This document shows positions 16,637 through 25,928 of a DNA stretch of 47,914 nt, in pieces. The position numbers and the translations under genes are program-made. This DNA comes from CAYJBH01 sp964369445. GTDB taxonomy: Bacteria > Bacillota > Clostridia > Oscillospirales > Ruminococcaceae. Each line of letters starts with the position of its first letter. Position 1 is the stretch's first letter. The DNA lies in the NCBI GenBank assembly GCA_964369445.1, contig CAYJFU010000007.1:1-47914 (forward strand). The letters are read 5' to 3'. Below the pieces are notes generated by a model, which had not been told where the DNA came from, made no database searches, and saw only the letters and a list, made by a program, of their open reading frames with translations.

Positions 16637-18535
16637 ATGAACGTTTTTATACAGCCGTCGGGTGCTTTTACCATCACCACAGACAACACAGTTCTTTTAA
16701 AGGATTGTTATCCGGCCATTGACGGTTATGCTGTGCGTCCGTTATCGGTCAAGGTTGCAAAGGAAAGTGTTGTGTACACAACGGTACAGGGTAGCATAAG
16801 CTACAACTTTAATGTAAACTCAACAGTTGGCGGTTTCCATAATGATACTTTAAACATCAGCATGACCTTAAACCTCAACACCCCTGTGCATTATTTTCAT
16901 GCTTTTTTAAATGCACCACTGTCACAGGCGAAGGGATTTTATAAGACGGCACAGGGCATTATCCGCGACGTGGGTTACAAAGAGGTTGCGGAGGTTGACA
17001 CAAGTCAGACTGTAGGGTACTGAGTTAGAGCCGTTGACTCAGCATCCCCCTTTACAATATTCTGCGAAGATTTGTCACGTTTTGAGACGACATTTGACAT
17101 GGACAGATGGTTTGACAACATTTGTTTAAGCGCTACCGTCAATATGGAAATGACGGCGTGCGACGGTGTAACACTGCCGACAATAAGCCTCTGTCGTTGT
17201 AACAGCCCGAGCGAGGGTGTCGAGTATGCCGCGCAAAAAATCGGTGCGTTTATGGGTGCAAGGCTTCCCAAACAACCGCTATACAGTGGGTGCTCTTGGT
17301 ACTACTTTTACGATCAGTTTAACCGTGCGCAGTTGCAAGAGGCTCTTATTGGCATAAAGGACACCGACGGCGAGACGCGAAAACTGCAATATGTACAAAT
17401 AGATGCGGGGTACTGCACATCGCCCGGCGACTGGCTCATTGAAAACCATCGTTGGCATGGCGGCTTGCAACAAGCTTTTTCGGACATAGCAAACTGCGGA
17501 TATACCCCAGGCATATGGGTCGGTGTGTTTATGGTGGGCAACCGCTCACTGCTGTTTCAAAACCATAAGGATTGGCTGTTAAAGAATTTAAACGGTCAGC
17601 CGATAGTGCAGGCGATTGCCGACAACGAACCGAAGATGCTCGGTTATCAAGACGAGGAGTACTATGTGCTTGACACATCCCACCCCGAGGCGATGGACTA
17701 TATAGTCGGTGTCATGAGGACGTTAAAGGATTGGGGCGCAGGTATGTTTAAAACCGACTTTATGTACTGGGGTTTGCAGGACAGCACGCAGGTGTTGCGT
17801 CACACGCCGGGCAAGACGTCGGTGGAGTATTTCAGGGAGTTGCTATGCAATATTCGCGCCGCAATAGGCGAGCAGGCTCTGTGGCTTGGCTGCATCGCAC
17901 CGTTTGCGCCATTTATAGGTTATGCCGATGCCATGCGTGTCGGCGGTGATGTAGGCTCAGTGTGGAGCGGTGATTTCGGCGCTCAAAACATGATTCCCTA
18001 TGTGTACGGCAATAATTTTTTGAATTTGAACTGGTTTCAAATCGACCCCGATGCCGTTATGTTGAGGGATTATCATATCCGTTTGACCGACACCGACATA
18101 GAAAGTTTAGGGCTTTTAGCGGCGATGAGCGGAGGGTGTATTTACACCTCGGATTTGCTGCAACGCATAAGCAAAGAGCGAAGGGATTTTTTCCGTTTTT
18201 TACGTCCGAGCGGGTTTCGAAAGCCGTTTTTACCCTATGCCGACAGCACAAAAACGGAAATTGTCATGGTGCACAGGCAGGAGGACGGCGATAAAGGACT
18301 GGTATTCATTTTCAATCCGACGCAGGACACCTTAAATGTAAGATACCAACTGTCGCAGCTTGGCTTTATGGGTGACGAGCGGTTTGTACCCTACAAAAAC
18401 AGCCATTTTACAATCGCCGAAGGCGAACTGTTCGCGACGATAAAAGCACACGACAATATACTGTTGGCTGTGAATAGATCAGATAAAGCTTCACTGTTTA
18501 ACATCGAAAATCTATGGTATAATGTTGTTGATTAA
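16637..18535 (+). pseudogene. GH36/alpha-galactosidase-like glycosidase interrupted by TGA
   Basis: One reading frame runs from the ATG at 16637 (after AGGGGAC) to 18535, broken only by TGA at 17021-17023. The sequence between the stop and the next part (VRAVDSASPFTIFCEDLSRF) reads as normal protein, and the apparent second start at 17072 is a TTG with no ribosome-binding site. So it is one gene of about 632 codons with a nonsense change, probably from a Trp codon (inference). The C-terminal barrel has clan GH-D motifs: QIDAGYC, the nucleophile Asp in FKTDFMYWG, and RVGGDVGSVWSG with the likely acid/base. It would act on alpha-galactosides or similar. TGA is a normal stop elsewhere here, for example at 27129, 35750 and 43504. 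Confidence 0.82.
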
Positions 18536-18630
18536 AAAATATTGATTACAATTATTGATCTCTGCTGCAAGCGGAGAGAAATGGCGAAACAGGTTTATTT
18601 CAAAAAATAAAAAGAAACAAGAGGTAAATT

Positions 18631-20712
18631 ATGCTACTCAAAATAAATGAAAATAACGTACACTTAAACCTTTATCTCAGCACCGACACGTCGGCAAAGC
18701 TTGTGCATCTCTCCTACCGTCCGCAGATAGCAGGGGTGGATTTGCAAGACAACAGCGCGAGATATTACAACATAGCAGACCTGCATTTGAGCGGATTTAA
18801 TCAACTGGATCACCACGGTAACAAGCACACCGGAAGTAATCCATCTAACGACATGAAGTATGTGTCACACAAGGATTACCGAAATGCACACGGCAGAAAA
18901 CTTGAAATAACACAGCAGTACGAAAACATCTTTCTAATAACACACTATCAACTTTTCGACGGTGTCAGTGTTATAAAAAGTTGGAATGAGGCGGTAAATA
19001 AAGGTGCTGAGGATCAGTACATCGAGTATATTTCCTCCTTTTCACTTGTCGGATTGACGGAGGATATGCAAGGGCCGCGTGACAAAAACGGTAACATTTG
19101 GATACCCCACAACACCTGGTGCGGCGAAAATCAGTGGAAAGAGTACACCCTGAACGAGGCGGGTTATGATGCGGTTATGGGCTTTTCCATGAAGCGTATT
19201 TCCATACACAAAACCGGCAGTTGGACTTGCAGTGAGTTCCTACCGATGGGTAGCTACTACAACACTGTACTCGACAAGAGCATCACATGGCAGATAGAGA
19301 CAACAGGCTCGTGGCAGTGGGAGTTAAGCGACCTTGCTCAACAGCTGTACATAAAGCTTTCCGGACCGACGTTGCAGGAAAATGCATTTCAAAAAAAATT
19401 AAAGGCAGGGGAGACGTTTACGTCCGTTGCCGCCGCCGTTGCAGTGGTAAAGGGCGATTTTTACAAGTCGATACAGGAAATGACAAAGTACCGCCGCCTT
19501 ATAAGACGGCCCAACAAGGATAACGAGCTTCTGCCGGTAATATTTAACGACTATATGAACTGCCTGCAAGGTGACCCCACGACTGAAGTGCTAAAACCAC
19601 TAATAGACTCCGCAAAAGAGGCGGGTTGTGAGTATTTCTGCATCGACTGCGGTTGGTACGACGACGGTAACTGGTGGGCAAGTGTCGGCGAGTGGTTGCC
19701 CTCAAAACAGCGCTTCCCCGGCGGTCTAAAAGAGGTAATCGACTATATTCACAGCAAAGACATGGTGCCCGGTCTGTGGCTTGAAATAGAGGTCATGGGC
19801 ATAAACTGTCCTATGGCAGACAAAGTCCCCAAGGAGTGGTTTTTCCAGCGCAACGGTAAACCGATGATAGATCACATGCGCTACCAACTGGACTTCAGAA
19901 ACCCAGAGGTGAGAGCGTATGCAACCTCCGTCGTCGAGCGCCTTATAAACGAGTACGGAATCGGTTACATTAAAAACGATTACAACATTGACACCGGAAT
20001 AGGCACCGACCTAAATGCCGACTCCTGCGGCGAGGGTCTGTTTGAACACAACAAGGCCTATATAGCGTGGATAAAAGAGTTGTTTGCAAAATACCCCGAC
20101 TTCATAATAGAAAACTGTAGCAGTGGCGGTATGAGGATGGACTATAACATGCTGGCAACACACAGCATTCAGTCGGTAAGCGACCAGACGGACTACATTA
20201 AGTTCACGGCGATAGCTGCAAACAGCGCGACCTCTTGCACACCGGAACAGGCGGCAATCTGGAGCTATCCGCTAAAGGACGGCGACGACGAAGAGGCGGC
20301 TTACAACATGATAAATTCCATGTTGTTCAGAATTCACCAAAGCGGTTACCTCGGCGAGATTGCCCCGTCGAGAATGAACCTTGTCACCGCGGGCATAAAG
20401 ACGTACAAACAGTACCGTGACGACATTAAGACAGCGTTGCCGATATGGCCGACAGGTCTTGCAACGCTCAGTGATGAGTACATTTCAAGTGGTTTGCTCT
20501 TAAAAGATAAACTGCTCATAGCGGTTTGGAGGACATGCGAGGGTGAGCAAAACGGCTTTGACATACCTCTTACTGAATACGACTGCGCACAGGTGCAGTG
20601 CATATACCCCGCTGAGCTTCCGACAGACTTTAAGTGGAATGAGCAGGAGAAGGTGCTAAGCGTAACGTTGCGGCCAAGGACAGCGAGGCTGTTTGAAGTT
20701 ACACTGAAATAA
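18631..20712 (+). CDS. GH36 alpha-galactosidase
   Basis: A 693-residue protein of glycoside hydrolase family 36, cytoplasmic. The N-terminal beta-supersandwich leads into a barrel with FCIDCGWYDD, the substrate-binding LWLEIEVMG, the nucleophile Asp 450 in YIKNDYNID and the acid/base Asp 518 in SVSDQTDY, all intact. The conserved CSSGGMRMD lies between them. It hydrolyses terminal alpha-D-galactosides; beta-L-arabinopyranosides are a known alternative for some relatives and would fit the arabinose genes downstream. The start follows AAGAGGTAA. It differs clearly from the broken GH36-like gene directly upstream, so the two are not simple duplicates. Confidence 0.92.
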   Translation: MLLKINENNVHLNLYLSTDTSAKLVHLSYRPQIAGVDLQDNSARYYNIADLHLSGFNQLDHHGNKHTGSNPSNDMKYVSHKDYRNAHGRKLEITQQYENIFLITHYQLFDGVSVIKSWNEAVNKGAEDQYIEYISSFSLVGLTEDMQGPRDKNGNIWIPHNTWCGENQWKEYTLNEAGYDAVMGFSMKRISIHKTGSWTCSEFLPMGSYYNTVLDKSITWQIETTGSWQWELSDLAQQLYIKLSGPTLQENAFQKKLKAGETFTSVAAAVAVVKGDFYKSIQEMTKYRRLIRRPNKDNELLPVIFNDYMNCLQGDPTTEVLKPLIDSAKEAGCEYFCIDCGWYDDGNWWASVGEWLPSKQRFPGGLKEVIDYIHSKDMVPGLWLEIEVMGINCPMADKVPKEWFFQRNGKPMIDHMRYQLDFRNPEVRAYATSVVERLINEYGIGYIKNDYNIDTGIGTDLNADSCGEGLFEHNKAYIAWIKELFAKYPDFIIENCSSGGMRMDYNMLATHSIQSVSDQTDYIKFTAIAANSATSCTPEQAAIWSYPLKDGDDEEAAYNMINSMLFRIHQSGYLGEIAPSRMNLVTAGIKTYKQYRDDIKTALPIWPTGLATLSDEYISSGLLLKDKLLIAVWRTCEGEQNGFDIPLTEYDCAQVQCIYPAELPTDFKWNEQEKVLSVTLRPRTARLFEVTLK

Positions 20713-20751
20713 GAGCAATTACAGGGGTTTTCCCCATCGAAAGGAACTTAT

Positions 20752-21822
20752 ATGACTAACCGAGAGAATTTTTTATCACTGGTGCGCCGTCAGGGTTTTG
20801 AGTGGGTGCCGGTTGAATTTGTACTCTGCCCGGCGCTTATCGAACAGGTTAAGGAGCGTTTTGGTACAGAAGACTATGAGAAGCTTTTCAACTTTCCGTG
20901 GCGTAGGGTTGAGGATATTCGCTTGCAAGATGTGGATACCGGAAAGTTTCATGAGTTTTATGAAACCCCGATAGCCCAGGGCGGTTTTTTAGACCACTGG
21001 GGTATTGGTTACGAGCGCTCGCCGAACAGTATGCACATGACGCATATGCGTCACCCGCTTGAAAACATGACCACGGTGGAGTAATTGAAAAAATATCCGT
21101 TCCCCGACTTTACAAACGGAACAAACGAACACCAAAAACAGCAGGTGGAAGAACTGGTAGAACAGGATCTTATTGCGCTGGGTGACATGCAGATTACACT
21201 GTGGGAAACTGCTTGGTATATGCGCAGTATGGAGGAGCTGTTCTGCGATATGATGGAGGACAGCGACATCGCCCACTATCTGTTTGACAAGGTTTTAGAG
21301 ATAAATAAAATAAGGGCGGCATCGTTTGTGAAAGCTGGTGTGGACGTATTGTACTTCGGTGATGACATCGGTATGCAACACACAACCATGATGAGTACAG
21401 AGCTGTACTGCGAGTGGATAAAACCACGCCTTAAAGAGCTTATTGATTATGTAAAAGCCATAAATCCAAACGTGATAATATTCTATCACTCCTGCGGTTA
21501 CATCGAGCCGTTTATACCGCACTTGATAGAAGCAGGCGTCGACGTGCTGACACCTATCCAGAGCGAGTGTATGGATTTTTCGGCACTTGCGGAAAAATAC
21601 GGTGACAAGATTTCTTTCCACGGCACTGTAGGTACACAAACGGTAATGCCGTTCGGAACACCGCAAGAAGTTATAGAGGTCGTCGAAAAACACCTTGACA
21701 AAGTCGGTGGCGGTGGCGGACTTTTCGTTGCACCGACACATGTGATAGAGCCGGAAGTGCCGCTTGAAAATGTTTTAGCCTATGTGCAAGCGTGCAAGGA
21801 TTATAAGCCATCTGTAGAGTAA
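20752..21822 (+). pseudogene. URO-D superfamily protein interrupted by TAA
   Basis: A single frame from ATG 20752 (after AAAGGAA) to 21822, about 356 codons, is broken by TAA at 21082-21084 (MTTVE-stop-LKKYPFPDF). A Glu codon one base away is the likely ancestor (inference). The remaining sequence is a full-length uroporphyrinogen decarboxylase superfamily barrel: AGVDVLYFGDDIGMQ, FYHSCGYIEPFIPHLIEAGVDVL, ISFHGTVGTQTVMPFGTP and GGLFVAPTHVIEPEVPLENV. Members include true URO-D and the corrinoid methyltransferases MtaA, MtbA and CmuA. The Cys in SCG is where methyltransferase members bind zinc. Two more superfamily genes follow at 24850 and 25929. No heme genes are near, so a heme role is unlikely. 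Confidence 0.82.
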
Positions 21823-21962
21823 AAAATCTATAAAATATCAGTGGTTGTGACAGCTCCACACGCGGGAACTAATTGGGTTTTGCATACTCTAAGTGAAGTT
21901 GTTATTATTTAAAGTTAAACATCTTGTTTTATTATGGTCGACCGACCGTTAATGAGATGAAA

Positions 21963-21985
21963 TACCTAGAAATATTATCTAGGTA
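21963..21985 (+). promoter_or_regulatory. Hairpin just upstream of the araR ribosome-binding site
   Basis: TACCTAGA and its exact complement (21978-21985) flank a 7-base loop, five bases before the AAAGGAG of araR. It may be an operator or an RNA structure affecting translation. Confidence 0.5.
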
Positions 21986-22001
21986 GGTGAAAGGAGAAAA
22001 A

Positions 22002-23087
22002 ATGGTAAAGTACGAGTCGATAGTAAAGTGGTTTAACGAACAGATTAAAACCGGGGCGTTTAAACCGAACGATAGATTGCCCTCTGAAAAGGCGCTGTCA
22101 CAGCAGTTCGGGGTCAGTCGTCAGACGGTGCGAAAAGCGCTTGAAGTGCTGGAAGGCCAAGGTGAGGTAAGAAGCCGTCAGGGTAGTGGCACTTTTGTGC
22201 AGGGTACCAACACAATCAAACCAAGTGACAGTAAAAGGATAGCCACCGTAACCACCTATATCGACAACTACATCTTTCCTAAAATATTGCAGGGTGTCGG
22301 AAAGGTATTGGAGGAAAATGGTTACCATATGCAGTTATCCTTTACCAACAACAAGGTGTTTAAGGAAGAGGTCATATTAAAGGAACTGCTAAAGCAGGAA
22401 CTGAGCGGAGTTATTGTAGAGACAACAAAAAGTGCTTTACCAAACCCCAACATAGAGCTTTATCGTAAACTGCAAAAGAAAGGTGTTCCAATAATATTTA
22501 TTCACTCTATCTACCCCGAACTGGAGGCACCCATTGTGTCAATGCAGGATGAAGTAATCGGCAAAGAGCTTGTGGAGTACCTCATCGAAAACGGACATCG
22601 AAATATAGGCGGCCTTTTTAAGTCGGATGATGGGCAGGGTATAAAAAGATACAGCGGTTATGCCAAACACTTGGTGGAAAGCGGTTTGAAACTGCGTGAC
22701 AACCGTGTTGTATGGGTGGATACCGAGGATGCAAAGGACTTTAGCCTTATTGAAAAAAAGGTGTTGACAAGGTTTAAAAATTGCACGGCGGTTGTATGCT
22801 ACAACGACCAAATTGCGGCAAGCCTAATAGATATATTCGTAAAAAACAATATAAGGGTACCGGAAGACGTTTCTATAGTAAGTGTGGATAACACAAACCT
22901 TGCAACCTATACAAACATACAATTAACCTCCTATAATCATCCAAAGGAGCGCTTTGGGGAAAAGGTGGCATCTCTTATGATAGAGATGATAGACACCAAA
23001 AGCATCTGCCGCTCATATGAGTTTGTAGAAACTTTAGTGGAAAGAGCATCGGTAGCAAAAATAGATACTCAAATTAACTTTGTATAA
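22002..23087 (+). CDS. araR: Arabinose-type transcriptional repressor, AraR family
   Basis: A 361-residue protein fusing an N-terminal GntR-type winged helix (LPSEKALSQQFGVSRQTVRK, then GQGEVRSRQGSGTFV) to a C-terminal LacI-type sugar-binding domain (VVCYNDQIAASLIDIF, VPEDVSIVSVDNTN). This architecture and length are those of Bacillus subtilis AraR. The ATG at 22002 is chosen over the in-frame GTG at 21987 because AAAGGAG lies between them. It sits just before a kinase, araA and araD, and an AraR-like operator core occurs at 10886 in the promoter of the xyloside importer operon. It likely represses both in the absence of L-arabinose. Confidence 0.9.
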   Translation: MVKYESIVKWFNEQIKTGAFKPNDRLPSEKALSQQFGVSRQTVRKALEVLEGQGEVRSRQGSGTFVQGTNTIKPSDSKRIATVTTYIDNYIFPKILQGVGKVLEENGYHMQLSFTNNKVFKEEVILKELLKQELSGVIVETTKSALPNPNIELYRKLQKKGVPIIFIHSIYPELEAPIVSMQDEVIGKELVEYLIENGHRNIGGLFKSDDGQGIKRYSGYAKHLVESGLKLRDNRVVWVDTEDAKDFSLIEKKVLTRFKNCTAVVCYNDQIAASLIDIFVKNNIRVPEDVSIVSVDNTNLATYTNIQLTSYNHPKERFGEKVASLMIEMIDTKSICRSYEFVETLVERASVAKIDTQINFV

Positions 23088-23140
23088 AACTGTTTAAATA
23101 CTATAATTTGTATTTACATATTATTAATATTGTAATGTTG

Positions 23141-23169
23141 TTGATATTCAATTTGTACTGTTGTATGAT
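23141..23169 (+). promoter_or_regulatory. Predicted promoter of the kinase-araA-araD operon
   Basis: TTGATA (23141-23146), a 17-base spacer and TATGAT (23164-23169). The AraR half-site ATTTGTAC lies inside the spacer at 23151-23158. Confidence 0.55.
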
Positions 23170-23189
23170 GGGGTAAATAGTGGAATATT

Positions 23190-23228
23190 CCATCTGCTTC
23201 TCGAACCTACGACGGTGACAGCAGATGG
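23190..23228 (+). promoter_or_regulatory. Leader hairpin before the kinase gene
   Basis: CCATCTGCT (23190-23198) pairs exactly with AGCAGATGG (23220-23228) and encloses an inner ACC/GGT. It lies in the predicted 5' untranslated region, ending just before the AGAAAGGA ribosome-binding site. Confidence 0.5.
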
Positions 23229-23246
23229 TGGAGAGAAAGGAACGTT

Positions 23247-24809
23247 ATGCAAAATTTATATCTCGGAATAGAACTCGGCTCGACAAGAATTAAGGCGGTA
23301 CTTATAGATGATAAGGGCGCGGTTATATCCGGCGGCTCGCATGACTGGGAGAACAGCCTTGTAAACGGTTACTGGACATACCCGCTCCAAAGCGTTTGGG
23401 AGGGAATACAGGGTGCATACGCAAAGCTCAGCACCGATTACAGCACAAAGACAGGTGAAAAGCTGACCTCGGTGTGCTCTGTCGGCATATCGGCGATGAT
23501 GCACGGCTACCTGCCGTTTGACAGTGAGGGGGAACTTCTCGCGCCGTTTAGGACGTGGCGCAACACCAACACAACGGTTGCCGCCGAAAAGTTGACCGAA
23601 ATATTAAACTTTAACATACCCGAGCGCTGGAGCATTGCGCACCTGTACCAGTGTGTCCTCGATAATGAGGAGCACGTCAAGGACATTGCGTTTTTTACCA
23701 CCCTTGCCGGCTATGTGCACATGAATTTGACGGGCGAAAAGGTGCTCGGCATAGGCGATGCCTCGGGCATGTTCCCGATAGACAGCCGAAGTATGGATTT
23801 TGATGAGGATTTGCTTGCAAAAACCGACAGCGTGTTGTCGGGTGCGGTACCGTTCAAGCTTAGGGATGTAATGCCAAGGGTGCTTGCGGCAGGACAGAGC
23901 GCCGGAACACTGAGCGAGCAGGGGGCAAAATTACTTGACCCCACGGGCAACCTAAACGCAGGCATTCCGCTTTGCCCACCGGAGGGCGATGCCGGCACGG
24001 GCATGGTTGCCACCAACAGCGTGGCGAAAAAGACCGGTAACGTGTCCGCCGGCACGAGCGTGTTTGCCATGATAGTGCTTGAAAAGGCACTGGCAAAACT
24101 GCACAAAGAGATTGACCTGGTTACAACCCCTTGCGGCAGTCCCGTTGCTATGGTGCATTGCAACACCTGCACCTCCGACATAAACGCGTGGGTAAACATG
24201 ATGTTTGAGGTGGTGACCATCGCGGGCAGCAGCATGACAAAACCGCAACTTTTCGACCTGTTTTATGAGGTGGCACTAAAAGGCGACCCGGACTGTGACG
24301 GTCTTTTAAGCTACAACTTTTTCGCAGGAGAGCCGGTGGTGAATGTCGAGCACGGAAAGCCCTTGTTTGTTCGCCGCCCCGACTCTAACATGTCCTTTGC
24401 GAACTTCGCACGCTCGGTTATTTACGGTTCGATTGCAGTGCTTAAAATCGGCATGGATATCCTTTTTGTAGAGGAAAATGTCAGCCTCGACACACTGCTC
24501 GGACACGGCGGACTTTTCAAAGCGCCGATTGTCGGTCAAAAACTTTTGGCAGGTGCGCTCAACGCGCCGGTTGCGGTGACGGAAAACTCCGGCGAGGGCG
24601 GTCCGTGGGGTATGGCGCTTTTAGCAAGCTACATGTTAAACAAGCAGGGCGAGGAGACACTGGGCGATTTCCTTGCAAACAGGATATTCAAGGATGCAAA
24701 AACCGTCGTTACCACCCCTTGCGATGAGGACATAAACGGCTTTGCAAGCTATATAGAAAGCTACAAAAACCACCTGACGGCGGAGATAGCCGCAGGACTG
24801 GCAAAATAA
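23247..24809 (+). CDS. FGGY-family carbohydrate kinase, probable ribulokinase
   Basis: A 520-residue FGGY kinase. The N-terminal phosphate-binding loop LGIELGSTRIKAVLIDDKG, the substrate-side GISAMMHGYLPFD and a C-terminal ATP-binding GGLFKAPIVGQKLLAGALNAPV are all present. The start follows AGAAAGGAACGTT. Standing between araR and araA/araD, and in the absence of another kinase in the window, it probably phosphorylates L-ribulose to L-ribulose 5-phosphate. It is shorter and different in detail from classic AraB, so a related ketopentose such as xylulose is possible, and the symbol araB is withheld. Its promoter contains an AraR half-site. Confidence 0.85.
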   Translation: MQNLYLGIELGSTRIKAVLIDDKGAVISGGSHDWENSLVNGYWTYPLQSVWEGIQGAYAKLSTDYSTKTGEKLTSVCSVGISAMMHGYLPFDSEGELLAPFRTWRNTNTTVAAEKLTEILNFNIPERWSIAHLYQCVLDNEEHVKDIAFFTTLAGYVHMNLTGEKVLGIGDASGMFPIDSRSMDFDEDLLAKTDSVLSGAVPFKLRDVMPRVLAAGQSAGTLSEQGAKLLDPTGNLNAGIPLCPPEGDAGTGMVATNSVAKKTGNVSAGTSVFAMIVLEKALAKLHKEIDLVTTPCGSPVAMVHCNTCTSDINAWVNMMFEVVTIAGSSMTKPQLFDLFYEVALKGDPDCDGLLSYNFFAGEPVVNVEHGKPLFVRRPDSNMSFANFARSVIYGSIAVLKIGMDILFVEENVSLDTLLGHGGLFKAPIVGQKLLAGALNAPVAVTENSGEGGPWGMALLASYMLNKQGEETLGDFLANRIFKDAKTVVTTPCDEDINGFASYIESYKNHLTAEIAAGLAK

Positions 24810-24849
24810 TTTAGACATTTAATTGAAAGAGCAATTAGGAAAGGACACA

Positions 24850-25926
24850 ATGCTGTACGTCGACAATTTTGACAGAATAAAGCAAAGATTTAACGAATAC
24901 TGGGCGCATGAAAATGCCGACAGACCTCTTGTGTACATCACCGCACCGCGCAAGGGGGCAAAAGCCGAACCGCTCAAAGCCCCCGACACCTTAGAGCGGT
25001 GTTGGCTGGACACGGAGTACACCATAAAGAAAAATCGTCAAATGTTTGCCATGACGGCATACGGCGCGGAGGCTTTTCCTATAGCAAACCCCAATTTGGG
25101 ACCGGACATATTCGGCGCAACATTCGGCACGGATATTGTGTTTGAAAAGGACACCAGCTACTCGGTACCGATAATAGAGCACTGGGATAATCACAAACAG
25201 CTTGTGTTTGACAAATCAAACAGGTGGTGGCAAAGCATTGTCGACATAACAAAAAGCTACGTTGACGATGCAAAGGGCGATTACTTTGTGGGCATTACCG
25301 ATTTACATCCCGGTGCCGACGGTCTTGTGTCGTTGCGCGGTCCGGAAAAGCTGTGCATGGATCTGTTTGACAATCCCGACCGAGTAAAAACCGCCCTGAC
25401 CGATATTCTGCCGGCATTTCAGTACCAACTGGATACGCTGTACGACATAACAAAGCACAACCTTGGCGGTAGCAGTAACTGGATGAACATCTGGCACCCT
25501 GAAAAATGGTATGTCGTCAGCTCGGACTTTATATGTATGATATCCGAGGACATGTTTGAGGAATTTATTGTTCCGGAACTGCTCATGGAGATTGACCTGC
25601 TAAAAGGTAACAGCATATTTCATCTGGACGGTCCGGGCTCGTTAAAACATCTTGACACTATACTTGAAATACCCAATATAGCAGGTGTGCAATGGGTGTA
25701 CGGCGCAGGTCAACCCACGGCGGCGCACTGGATAGATGTACTTAAAAAAATACAGGCAAAAGGCAAGCTTATAAACATAGCCGTGACGGCGGAGGATATC
25801 GACGAGGTCATGGAGCATATAGAGCCGAACGGTGTGTATTTTGACATAGGGTATGTACACGACGAGGACGAGATGAATGCCATATTAAAAAGAATTGACG
25901 GCAACAGAAAAAAGAAAGTGAGGTAA
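24850..25926 (+). CDS. URO-D/methyltransferase superfamily protein (second copy)
   Basis: A 358-residue protein from the ATG at 24850 (after AGGAAAGG); the frame is open from a TTG at 24823 but that lacks a ribosome-binding site. It belongs to the uroporphyrinogen decarboxylase superfamily in the branch often named trimethylamine corrinoid protein 2-like: DRIKQRFNEYWAHENADRP at the start, ITDLHPGADGLVSLRGPEKL in the middle, IFHLDGPGSLKHLDTILEI and GVQWVYGAGQP toward the end. The His of FHLDGPG replaces the Cys of HSCG-type methyltransferases, so zinc thiolate chemistry is less certain. It sits between the kinase and araA and is co-transcribed. Its role in sugar use is unknown. Confidence 0.85.
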   Translation: MLYVDNFDRIKQRFNEYWAHENADRPLVYITAPRKGAKAEPLKAPDTLERCWLDTEYTIKKNRQMFAMTAYGAEAFPIANPNLGPDIFGATFGTDIVFEKDTSYSVPIIEHWDNHKQLVFDKSNRWWQSIVDITKSYVDDAKGDYFVGITDLHPGADGLVSLRGPEKLCMDLFDNPDRVKTALTDILPAFQYQLDTLYDITKHNLGGSSNWMNIWHPEKWYVVSSDFICMISEDMFEEFIVPELLMEIDLLKGNSIFHLDGPGSLKHLDTILEIPNIAGVQWVYGAGQPTAAHWIDVLKKIQAKGKLINIAVTAEDIDEVMEHIEPNGVYFDIGYVHDEDEMNAILKRIDGNRKKKVR

Positions 25927-25928
25927 CG

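Noticed and set aside
17021..17023. TGA read as selenocysteine or as Trp in a variant code
   Set aside because: The downstream stem does not have the form of a bacterial SECIS element, GH36 enzymes have no selenocysteine, and TGA ends several intact genes here (27129, 35750, 43504).
21082..21084. Stop in the URO-D-family gene as a pyrrolysine codon, since methylamine methyltransferases use it
   Set aside because: The codon is TAA, not TAG, and pyrrolysine proteins belong to other families (MtmB, MtbB, MttB).
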